From positions 1 through 60,780 of the forward strand of contig NZ_JAQUVZ010000020.1 in NCBI RefSeq assembly GCF_028693135.1: 60,780 bases of DNA, written 5' to 3'. A model generated the notes under the pieces. The model made no database searches, had not been told where the DNA came from, and saw only the letters and a program-made list of their open reading frames with translations. This document shows, piece after piece, positions 51,909 through 59,515 of the stretch (position 1 is the stretch's first letter; every line of letters begins with the position of its first letter). The position numbers were made by a program, and so were the translations under genes. The stretch comes from Methanosarcina sp. Lineage in GTDB: Archaea > Halobacteriota > Methanosarcinia > Methanosarcinales > Methanosarcinaceae.

Positions 51909-54296
51909 TTAAATATTCTGCGTAGCCGTAAACCCATTTTCTGGAAACGACAGCATCGGCTTTGGAAGATCCATGTCAAGTGCCTCTTTCAAGACTTCCT
52001 CAATGGTCTCTACCGGTACGAATTTAAGTTCGTTTCTGACATCTTCAGGCACGTCCTCAAGGTCTCTCTCGTTTTCTTTTGGCAGGATTACCTTTTTTAT
52101 GCCTGCCCTGTGGGCTGCCAGGATTTTCTCCTTTATGCCGCCCACAGGCATTACTGCACCACTCAACGTGATTTCCCCTGTCATGGCAATTTTTGGATCA
52201 ACTGCTTTGCCGGTTATCAGGGATGTAAGGGCAGTAAAGAGGGTCACACCTGCGGACGGGCCGTCCTTTGGAGTTGCACCTGAAGGCACATGGATATGAA
52301 TGTCGCTTGAAGTGAAGTTAAAGCTGTTCGCAGTGTTTGCAAGCCTGGACCTGACAAGGCTCAAAGAGATCTGTGCAGACTCTTTCATCACGTCCCCGAG
52401 CTGGCCTGTAAGGGTGAGCTTTCCTTTTCCGGGCATGAATGTGCCTTCAATGAAGAGGATTTCTCCTCCTACAGGGGTCCAGGCAAGGCCGGTGACCACG
52501 CCGGGAACGTTCTCTTTTCTGGCCTCTTCCTGCCTGACCAGTTCTTTTCCGATGATCTCCTTGAGCATCTCCGGTTTTACCACGTAAGGCAGGTCAGCCT
52601 TGCCTGAGACTATCTTCTCAGAAACAAACCTCGCAGTCTTTGCAAGCTGTTTTTGGAGCTGCCTGACTCCTGCTTCACGGGTGTATTTTTCGATGATAAC
52701 TTTCAGGGCTTCATCTTCAATTTTGAGTTTATCCGCATCAAGACCGTGTTCTTCCAGGGTGCTGGGGAGCAGGTGGTCTTTTGCAATTGCAAACTTCTCG
52801 TTTTTCGTGTAGCTCGAAATCTCTATCAGCTCCATCCTGTCAAGGAGTGGCGCCGGAATCGTTGCCAGGGAGTTGGCAGTGGCAATGAACAATACCTCTG
52901 ACAGGTCATATGGAACTTCAAGGTAGTGGTCCGAAAAGCTGCTGTTCTGTTCGGGGTCAAGGACTTCCAGAAGGGCACTTGACGGATCTCCTGCATAGGA
53001 AGTTGAAAGCTTATCGACTTCGTCGAGGATAAAGACCGGGTTTTTAGTGCCTGCTTTTTTCATGCCCTGTATAATCCTTCCGGGCAGAGCCCCTACGTAT
53101 GTTCGGCGGTGCCCCCTGATCTCGGATTCATCTTTGACGCCTCCGAGGCTGGCACGGACATATTCTCTGCCAAGGGCATCTGCAATGCTCTTTCCAAGGC
53201 TTGTTTTGCCGGTGCCCGGCGGGCCTATGAAGAGCAGGATCGAGCCCTGTTTCTCCTTTTTCAATTTCATTACTGCCAGGTGCTGGATTATTCTCTCCTT
53301 GACTTTTTCAAGCCCGTTATGGTTATTCTCAAGCACACGGCGGGCTTCGGCAATATCGATGTTCTTTTTCTCTTCCGTTACCCAGGGAAGGTCGAGCATT
53401 AGGTCCAGATAGTTTCGGATAACAGGGCTTTCAGGATTATGGCTGCCTCCGGTTTCGAGTTTCTTTAGCTCTGAGAGCGCTTTCTTTCTGACCTCGTCAG
53501 GCATCTTCGAATTCTCAATTCTTTCCCGGTATCCTCCTTCCCCTGATACGGAATCTTCATTTTCATTGAGTTCTTCCTGGATTACCTTCAACTGCTCCCG
53601 AAGCATCGCCTCTCTATGCGATTTGCTGATCTTATCTGTAACTTTTTTTGCTATTTCCATCTGGAAATTGATATTCTCTTTGTGCTCCATCAGAATGTCA
53701 ACAAACTTAAGATATCGTTCTCTAACAGAAACGATCTCCAGAAGGGCCTGCTTTTCTTCAAGTTTTATCGGCATGAATGGCATGACATATCCCATTATCT
53801 GGTCAATGGAAACCATCTTCTCGATTGGCCGGGTAAACTTCTCAGAACCCTGAAAACGGCTGCTTATCTCATTAACTGTCGTTTTTACATTCTCTATCAT
53901 TTCTGCCTGAACATCTTCATCAAGGTCCTGAAGGTCCATGACAGGCTCATATGTGGCATAGAACAGTCCGTCCTTCCGGTAAAGAGAGACGACCTCTACC
54001 CTCTGGACAGCCTTTGCAACAACAAGATATCCTTCATCAGCAGGCTGTACAAACACAATCTTAAGCAGATTTCCTGTTTTATACAGATCGTCTTCTGACA
54101 GGTCTGAAGGTATTGTGCCGCTCTTTACTGTCAGCCCAACAGCGTACACAGGCTCGGCGTTTTTCATCTCAGTTGATAGTATTTCCCCTGTGGCTTTGTC
54201 AGCCAGGAATTTTGCCCGGCTTTTCGGGTAAACCACTACTTCAAAGAGAGGCATTACGATGTTTTCTATATTTTCATCAGTGTTTTTCGTGTACAT
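51909..54296 (-). CDS. lon: ATP-dependent Lon protease (bacterial type)
   Basis: Soluble LonA-type protease, 795 residues from ATG 54296 (AGGA nine bases before). Domains in order: N-terminal substrate domain (LFEVVVYPKSRAKFLAD), a coiled region, AAA+ with Walker A GPPGTGKTSLGKS, Walker B VFILDEVDKL, and a Ser-Lys protease domain ([24 protein letters not shown]). Archaea normally have membrane LonB; this type is bacterial and suggests transfer. It degrades misfolded and regulatory proteins. The promoter holds two satellite repeats, so expression may be variable. A dead duplicate of the C-terminus lies 1.6 kb away. Confidence 0.95.
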   Translation of the reverse strand: MYTKNTDENIENIVMPLFEVVVYPKSRAKFLADKATGEILSTEMKNAEPVYAVGLTVKSGTIPSDLSEDDLYKTGNLLKIVFVQPADEGYLVVAKAVQRVEVVSLYRKDGLFYATYEPVMDLQDLDEDVQAEMIENVKTTVNEISSRFQGSEKFTRPIEKMVSIDQIMGYVMPFMPIKLEEKQALLEIVSVRERYLKFVDILMEHKENINFQMEIAKKVTDKISKSHREAMLREQLKVIQEELNENEDSVSGEGGYRERIENSKMPDEVRKKALSELKKLETGGSHNPESPVIRNYLDLMLDLPWVTEEKKNIDIAEARRVLENNHNGLEKVKERIIQHLAVMKLKKEKQGSILLFIGPPGTGKTSLGKSIADALGREYVRASLGGVKDESEIRGHRRTYVGALPGRIIQGMKKAGTKNPVFILDEVDKLSTSYAGDPSSALLEVLDPEQNSSFSDHYLEVPYDLSEVLFIATANSLATIPAPLLDRMELIEISSYTKNEKFAIAKDHLLPSTLEEHGLDADKLKIEDEALKVIIEKYTREAGVRQLQKQLAKTARFVSEKIVSGKADLPYVVKPEMLKEIIGKELVRQEEARKENVPGVVTGLAWTPVGGEILFIEGTFMPGKGKLTLTGQLGDVMKESAQISLSLVRSRLANTANSFNFTSSDIHIHVPSGATPKDGPSAGVTLFTALTSLITGKAVDPKIAMTGEITLSGAVMPVGGIKEKILAAHRAGIKKVILPKENERDLEDVPEDVRNELKFVPVETIEEVLKEALDMDLPKPMLSFPENGFTATQNI

Positions 54297-54324
54297 TGTC
54301 AATAGTCCTAATTATTATGAAGTT

Positions 54325-54435
54325 GTTATCTCAGTTATCGCAATTATCTCAGTTATCGTAAGTATCGCAGTTATTTTCAGTATTTTCAGTATTTTCAGTA
54401 TTTTCAGTATTTTCAGTATTTTCAGTATTTTCAGT
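54325..54435. repeat. Satellites in the lon promoter
   Basis: Seven 9-bp units ATTTTCAGT (54373-54435) and two 18-bp units that contain ATCTCAGTTATCG (about 54325-54360). They lie 30-140 bp upstream of the lon start, so changes in copy number would move promoter elements. Confidence 0.93.
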
Positions 54436-54497
54436 TGTCCTGGGTATTTCAGTTACTTAGTTTGAATTAACCTAACTTTTTCGCCGGACAAAAAAAA

Positions 54498-54917
54498 TTA
54501 CCACACCTTTTCCAGGAGGTTGATAAGCGTGTCAATTTCTTTCTCGTCCAGAGAATCTGCCATTTTTTCAATGACTTTCAACAAAGCATTTTCTTCGGCA
54601 CGAGCTATTCTCCGCCCTTTTTCAGTCAGGCGAATGTAAAAGATTCTCCCGTCATCTGAGGACTTTTCTTTGTACACGCAGTCCATTTTTAAGAATTTGT
54701 TTACCATCTCTGTGATGGTTGGCTTTGAGTTTCGGGTGATTTTAGCAAGCCTGCTAAATGTCACTTCCCCATGTTCATCTATGACCCTCAGATATCCGAT
54801 CTGCTTTACAGTAATATCCGATAACCCGCATTCAGAAAAGGTCTCACAAGAGCACTCGCTTTTGATTTTGACCAGGTTTTCAAAGACTATGAACAAATGC
54901 TCTTTTTTCTCAGTCAT
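54498..54917 (-). CDS. MarR family transcription regulator
   Basis: Winged-helix regulator, 139 residues. The DNA-binding part is VTFSRLAKITRNSKPTITEMVNKFLKMDCVYKEKSSDDGRIFYIRLTEKGR, with the beta-wing DDGR of MarR proteins. An N-terminal Cys-rich stretch (SECSCETFSECGLSD) may sense oxidants or metals (inference). It is likely self-repressing through the palindrome just upstream. It may also act on the neighbouring lon or Fic genes. Confidence 0.9.
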   Translation of the reverse strand: MTEKKEHLFIVFENLVKIKSECSCETFSECGLSDITVKQIGYLRVIDEHGEVTFSRLAKITRNSKPTITEMVNKFLKMDCVYKEKSSDDGRIFYIRLTEKGRRIARAEENALLKVIEKMADSLDEKEIDTLINLLEKVW

Positions 54918-54937
54918 ATCTTGATCAGTGCAGTTAG

Positions 54938-54952
54938 TTAGGCTTTGCCTAA
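54938..54952. promoter_or_regulatory. MarR promoter palindrome
   Basis: TTAGGC and GCCTAA form a 6-bp inverted repeat with a TTT loop, 20-35 bp before the marR ATG. On the minus strand it directly follows a TATA-like box (CTATATAAT, about 54952-54960), so bound repressor would block initiation. Confidence 0.6.
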
Positions 54953-55049
54953 TTATATAGTTTTTGGTCTTGGGAAGTTTAATTTTTACTTTCTATAAAT
55001 TTGCTTCATTTTGATAGATTATGATAAAAAGTATCCGGAAAAGAGGAAT

Positions 55050-56342
55050 TCAATCAACCTTCTTAAAAATAAAAATAAACTCTTTTCCAGCCTTCCTTTT
55101 CTCAACATACCCCAGTTTTTCAAGCTGGAACAGGTCACTTCTGGCTGTAGCGTATGCAACACTGTAAGTGGTCACTATTTCTTTAATCGTGACGGGTTTC
55201 TCAGGCTGCTTTAAGAACTGTTTGAGGATTTCTGCCTGCCTTAATGTCAGATTTCCTGATTCGGTTATGATTTTCAGGGCTTGAAACTGCTCTTTTTGTT
55301 TTCTTTCCAGATATTCAAGGATGTCATCAAGGGCTTTTTTGATGCAGTCGAGGTTATATTTGAGGAAATATGTAAGGTCGCCTGAATCATTCGGGGTTCG
55401 GTCTGATTCGGTATAGAGGTAGGCATTTCTATACTGCTTTTTTGAGTTATTTATTACTCTTGAGACCGCCATGTACTCGAAAAGCCAGTAGTCGTTTTTG
55501 AGAAGATACCAGTAGAAAAGAGCTCTTGCAGTCCTGCCGTTGCCGTCGTTGAAGGGATGGATGTATCCGACCAGGAAATGGATGATTATTCCCTTTATTA
55601 TAGGGTGAATGAAATTCTCATCCTTGCTGTTGGCAAAATCACACAATTCATCAATTAATTTTGGAACTTCGGGATATTCCACAGGTTTATGAAGCAGTGT
55701 CCCGTCATGGGAATAAACTGCAATCTCGTTGTTTTCCCTGAAATTGCCTTCGTATTCGGTTTTTTCAAGGGTACCGTTTGTAATCATCCTGTGGATTTCA
55801 AGGATTTTTTCAGGGGTGATGGCTTCGTTTTTTAAATCCACTATATGCTTCACTGTATCGTAATTGTTTACAATCATTTTTTCATCTTTATTTTTAGGCT
55901 TCCTGTTCTCCTGCAGCATCCTTTTTGCAATTTCCCTTGTAGTTGCTGCTCCTTCTATCTGGCTTGAAGCTATTGCTTCCTCCATTAAGGAGTTGATAAT
56001 GTATTTTCTTCTATTGTCCTGCAGGGCATCAAGACTGCTGAGAAGATTTCCTGCTGCGGATTTATCCAGAATGTGGAGTTTTTCCTGAAATTCATCTATT
56101 AAGTTATACTTGAAAATCCAGTCCCCAAATTCCAAAGATTTTGCTTTTAATTCTCTGGACACTTTCATCAGGTTCCACACAATAACAGGGTTAAGGGGAA
56201 GTTTCCTGTGTTTTAACTCCTCCCAGTGCAGATACCTCTCATTGTACCTGTGGGCTAACTCTGCAATTTTATCCTCATGAAGAAATTTTCCAGCTTCTTC
56301 AAAGGCTTCTTTTGAATATTCAGGAACCGCCGGGAGTTTCAT
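55050..56342 (-). CDS. Fic family protein (AMPylase type)
   Basis: Transfers AMP or other nucleotidyl groups to target proteins. The Fic core motif HPFNDGNGRTARALFYW is intact. The inhibitory helix ASSQIEGAATT fits SxxxEG, so it is a class II (N-terminally self-inhibited) Fic. The N-terminal 100 residues are helical. The C-terminal 80 residues form a winged helix (TLRQAEILKQFLKQPEKPVTIKEIV) as in many archaeal and bacterial Fic-HTH proteins. The 430-residue length is typical. Upstream DNA has three operator-like repeats, suggesting that the HTH regulates its own gene. Confidence 0.94.
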   Translation of the reverse strand: MKLPAVPEYSKEAFEEAGKFLHEDKIAELAHRYNERYLHWEELKHRKLPLNPVIVWNLMKVSRELKAKSLEFGDWIFKYNLIDEFQEKLHILDKSAAGNLLSSLDALQDNRRKYIINSLMEEAIASSQIEGAATTREIAKRMLQENRKPKNKDEKMIVNNYDTVKHIVDLKNEAITPEKILEIHRMITNGTLEKTEYEGNFRENNEIAVYSHDGTLLHKPVEYPEVPKLIDELCDFANSKDENFIHPIIKGIIIHFLVGYIHPFNDGNGRTARALFYWYLLKNDYWLFEYMAVSRVINNSKKQYRNAYLYTESDRTPNDSGDLTYFLKYNLDCIKKALDDILEYLERKQKEQFQALKIITESGNLTLRQAEILKQFLKQPEKPVTIKEIVTTYSVAYATARSDLFQLEKLGYVEKRKAGKEFIFIFKKVD

Positions 56343-56360
56343 ATTATCATTTTCTACCTT

Positions 56361-56571
56361 TTTCTATCAATTTGATTGATTTTGATAGATATTGATAGTT
56401 TCTTGCCTATATTTCTTTCTATCAATTTGATACATTTTGATAGATACTGATAGTTCTAAATAATAGTCCTCAATATCAACACTACCGATTGACAGTGTTT
56501 TTAATTAGTTTTCTGTTTTTTCCTATCAATTTGATATATTTTGATATATTTTGATAGATATTGATAGGAAA
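56361..56571. promoter_or_regulatory. Three operator-like repeats upstream of the Fic gene
   Basis: Copies at 56361-56402, 56416-56457 and about 56521-56571. Each has arms CTATCAAT and ATTGATAG (one mismatch in copy 2) around an AT core with TTTGAT at about 10-bp steps. The third has an extra 10-11 bp. They lie 20-230 bp before the ATG, a typical arrangement for cooperative binding of an autoregulator, probably the C-terminal HTH of Fic. Confidence 0.75.
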
Positions 56572-56739
56572 ATTGAAGATAGACGGCTCTACATCAACCA
56601 ATAAGAACGATTCAGAGAGATAAATAAAAAATAATGTTGATTCTTCAATTTCAAAAAGAGTTTAGTGTATAGCCAAGTAACTTACTTTACTATACACCTA
56701 TTTTCTATCTTTTTCTGTTTTCTATTGCCTGTTTTTCAC

Positions 56740-56946
56740 TCAGGCATTATAGGCATCATAAATCTGCCAGACCCATATAATCAACCATATTGAAATTCCA
56801 GTCCCGACAATATGCATGGCTCCAGTAACAATGAAGGCTATCCAGATTCCGAGTGCCTTGAAAAGATGTCCCTTTACAAGCTGGCCCAGACCGGGTACGA
56901 AAAAAGAAAATAGGGCGGGAACTCCGTGTGTTCTCCTACAGTCCAT
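56740..56946 (-). CDS. Small membrane protein, TM2-like
   Basis: 68 residues, mainly two membrane helices. FSFFVPGLGQLVKGHLFKAL is the Gly-rich turn and first helix of TM2-like proteins, and ISIWLIIWVWQIYDAYNA the second helix with its terminal D-YN. Function unknown; such proteins occur alone or as parts of larger ones. A 17-bp triple tandem repeat lies directly upstream, in the promoter. Confidence 0.7.
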   Translation of the reverse strand: MDCRRTHGVPALFSFFVPGLGQLVKGHLFKALGIWIAFIVTGAMHIVGTGISIWLIIWVWQIYDAYNA

Positions 56947-56956
56947 AAAACTTACC

Positions 56957-57007
56957 TTTTTTAAGAATTTATCTTTTTTAAGAACTTATCTTTTTTAAGA
57001 ACTTATC
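56957..57007. repeat. 17-bp triple tandem repeat upstream of the TM2-like gene
   Basis: Three 17-bp copies of TTTTTTAAGAACTTATC (the first with one mismatch) stand end to end, beginning 10 bp before the ATG on the minus strand. Confidence 0.92.
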
Positions 57008-57139
57008 TTATTAAAACACTTAATAAGAGGACGGATATATATAAATTAACCTGGCTGAGTTTTTCCCTTTTAAATGATTTTTTAATTTAAATTCAGAAAA
57101 TGAATTTCTTAACCTGTAATCAGCAGATCGGCATTGTTA

Positions 57140-57187
57140 GAGTTTAAACAGATTCTATGATGGGAGTTTAAACAGATTCTATGATAA
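57140..57187. repeat. 24-bp tandem repeat upstream of the M3 peptidase
   Basis: GAGTTTAAACAGATTCTATG starts at 57140 and again at 57164 with no mismatch across 22 bases. It lies about 110 bp before the M3 peptidase start. Confidence 0.9.
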
Positions 57188-57291
57188 TATTTTTTAAACA
57201 GCAGGTTCATATTCGTTAGTCCTGATATATTCTCAGTCAGATGTATGTGTTTTCAGTTACAGGCTAATAGCAACCGGAGGGTAGCAATTTT

Positions 57292-59262
57292 ATGGGACGA
57301 AAGTTAATTAAACGGTTCAGTTCTCTCGGAGTATTATTGATTTTTTCCGTATTTTCGGGACGTGGGGATTCAGAAAAAGTAAAGAAGTCTTCCGGAAACA
57401 GAGGTGAGAGTCATATGTTAAAAGAGCTTAACCTCGATGAGGTTACCACGGAATGGAACAATTCCTATCTTTTCAGCAGCAGAGAAGATGCCTTAGAAAA
57501 GCTTGGAGCATTAAAAAAGAGTTCGGAAGAAATTAACGAAACTTATCGTCCGGAATTTGAAAACCTGTCCGGGACTGCTTTAATTAAGTATCTGAAAGCC
57601 GAAAAAGAGTTTTCAAGATCTATTGACATTCTCTACACATATGCATACACTCAGCTTACCAAGAACGTGAATGATAAGTTCTTCATTTCTCTTCTATCGG
57701 ATTCTCAGGACCTGATTACCGAATATAAAAAGGTTAACGCCTTTGCAACTGTGAAACTGACCTCGCTCAATAAAGGGGATTGGGACAGGCTTTTTTCCGA
57801 AGAGCCCAAACTTGAGGTATACAGGCCTTATCTTGAAGCTGCATATATCAGGTTTGCAGAGCACAGGCCAGCGGACGAAGCTCAGGCTGTCTATCTTGCA
57901 GAGCTCGAAAATCAACGTATGAAACTGGAGACTGATGCCCTTTCTAAAATCACCAATAAAGTCACCATGGCAGGAAGTATAACTCTTGAGAGCGGGGAAG
58001 AGTTCTCCGTAAATTCCCAGTCCTACAGTACTCTGCTTTCAACAGACCAGAGCCGGGAAAACAGAAGAAGATGTTATGATAAGAGGTTTTACCATCTGAT
58101 TAACGAGTCCGATTCAATGGCTTCTCTATATGCGGAAAAAGCCCGCCTTGATGACCTTGCTGCAGGACAGCTAAACTACCCGGACTCTTACGAAGCCAGC
58201 CTGTACGGCCTTTATCTCACAAAGAATCAGGTTGATGACATGAATACGGTGTTTAAGGAGAGAAAACCCGTATTTGAAGCTTATAATGAGTTTCTGAGGA
58301 AAAAGCTCGGGCTTGAAACGCTCAGGCCGTATGACCTTATGTTGCAGTTGACGGGTCAACCTGATAATAATGACAATAATTATACATATACAGCTGCTTT
58401 GCAGGAGATCCAGAAATCCTATTCCGGGATGGATTCCCGTTTCAACGAAATTTTCTTAAAAACGGTAACCGGAAGTTTCGTAGACGTGTATCCTGCCCCC
58501 GAAAATGGAAAACAGCCCGGGGGTTACTGTTACGGCCTCTTTGCTCTGAAGGCTCCTGCCCTGATTTTTATGAACTATAACGGAATTATCAGTGACCAGA
58601 AGACTCTTACTCATGAGCTCGGGCACGGAATTAATTTCTATCTGATGGGCAATTCCGTAGATTATCTCTACTGCACAGGCCAGATCTATGAAATGGAGGT
58701 CCCGTCCACTTTCAACGAAGAACTCTTTGTTGATTATGTGGTCGAAAACTCGGATAAAGAAACTGCAGTTGCCGTGCTTGCCCAGCATATAGGGGAATAC
58801 CAGAACTACTTTACCCGCCAGCCCATGATTACCGAATTCGAATATAAGGCCCACCAGTTATGTACTGAAAAACGCAATGAAAACGGAACTGTCAGTGGAA
58901 CAGAACTCAATGCCCTCTGGACAGCCCTCTCTAAAGAATACAGGAGCGACTCAGTAGAATATTACGCTGAAGATTCTGCGGAATGGACCTACATTAACCA
59001 CATTTACCTGACAAACAATTACTATACATTCAACTACGCGATTTCAAAAGCAATAACTCTCGCCCTCTTCAAACAGTACAGGAAAGCCCCGGAAACCTTC
59101 AACAAAAACTACATTGCCTACCTCTCAGCCGGCGCAACACTGCCCCCTGAAGAAAAACTCAAGAAATATTTTGGGATTGAAATCAACAGGCAACTCTTTG
59201 AAGACGCCATGGACGTCGTGGAGCTGAGAATTCAGGAACTGAATAAACTGGAAAACGACTGA
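57292..59262 (+). CDS. pepF: M3 family oligopeptidase (PepF-like)
   Basis: Zinc metallopeptidase that degrades short peptides. The active site is LTHELGHGINFYL (HExxH), with the third ligand Glu probably in STFNEELFVDYVVE. FALKAPALIFMNYNG precedes the active site as in PepF/M3B. The 656-residue length includes an N-terminal helix (SLGVLLIFSVFSG) that resembles a lipoprotein signal, but the Cys expected after SG is Arg (SGRGDSE). An internal ATG 57415 (MLKELNLDE) would give a cytoplasmic enzyme of normal PepF length. Confidence 0.92.
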   Translation: MGRKLIKRFSSLGVLLIFSVFSGRGDSEKVKKSSGNRGESHMLKELNLDEVTTEWNNSYLFSSREDALEKLGALKKSSEEINETYRPEFENLSGTALIKYLKAEKEFSRSIDILYTYAYTQLTKNVNDKFFISLLSDSQDLITEYKKVNAFATVKLTSLNKGDWDRLFSEEPKLEVYRPYLEAAYIRFAEHRPADEAQAVYLAELENQRMKLETDALSKITNKVTMAGSITLESGEEFSVNSQSYSTLLSTDQSRENRRRCYDKRFYHLINESDSMASLYAEKARLDDLAAGQLNYPDSYEASLYGLYLTKNQVDDMNTVFKERKPVFEAYNEFLRKKLGLETLRPYDLMLQLTGQPDNNDNNYTYTAALQEIQKSYSGMDSRFNEIFLKTVTGSFVDVYPAPENGKQPGGYCYGLFALKAPALIFMNYNGIISDQKTLTHELGHGINFYLMGNSVDYLYCTGQIYEMEVPSTFNEELFVDYVVENSDKETAVAVLAQHIGEYQNYFTRQPMITEFEYKAHQLCTEKRNENGTVSGTELNALWTALSKEYRSDSVEYYAEDSAEWTYINHIYLTNNYYTFNYAISKAITLALFKQYRKAPETFNKNYIAYLSAGATLPPEEKLKKYFGIEINRQLFEDAMDVVELRIQELNKLEND

Positions 59263-59414
59263 TGAACCTGGATTTCTCTTAAACCTTTTTTCCCCTAACT
59301 TATTTTTCGGTGGATCGCCAGGAGAAACTGAATTCATAACCGTCCTCCATGTCCGAAGGACACTTTTCTTAACCCGGGGAACCTCATTTAAATTCAAAGA
59401 TAAATATAAGCGCC

Positions 59415-59434
59415 TCCGCCAGCTTGCCTGGCGG
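59415..59434. repeat. Dispersed hairpin repeat, copy B
   Basis: CCGCCAG pairs with CTGGCGG around a short loop. The internal 17-mer (59418-59434) is identical to 21493-21509. It lies between the M3 peptidase and the iscB gene. Confidence 0.75.
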
Positions 59435-59515
59435 CCCTACAAAAAAAGCAGAAAAGAGAAGCCCGAATAAAAAATAGACTCGAAAAAGTATTTTTCAGGT
59501 AGAATTTGATTTTGT

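Noticed and set aside
51627-54098. Several plus-strand frames within lon
   Set aside because: Antisense shadows of the well-supported lon gene.
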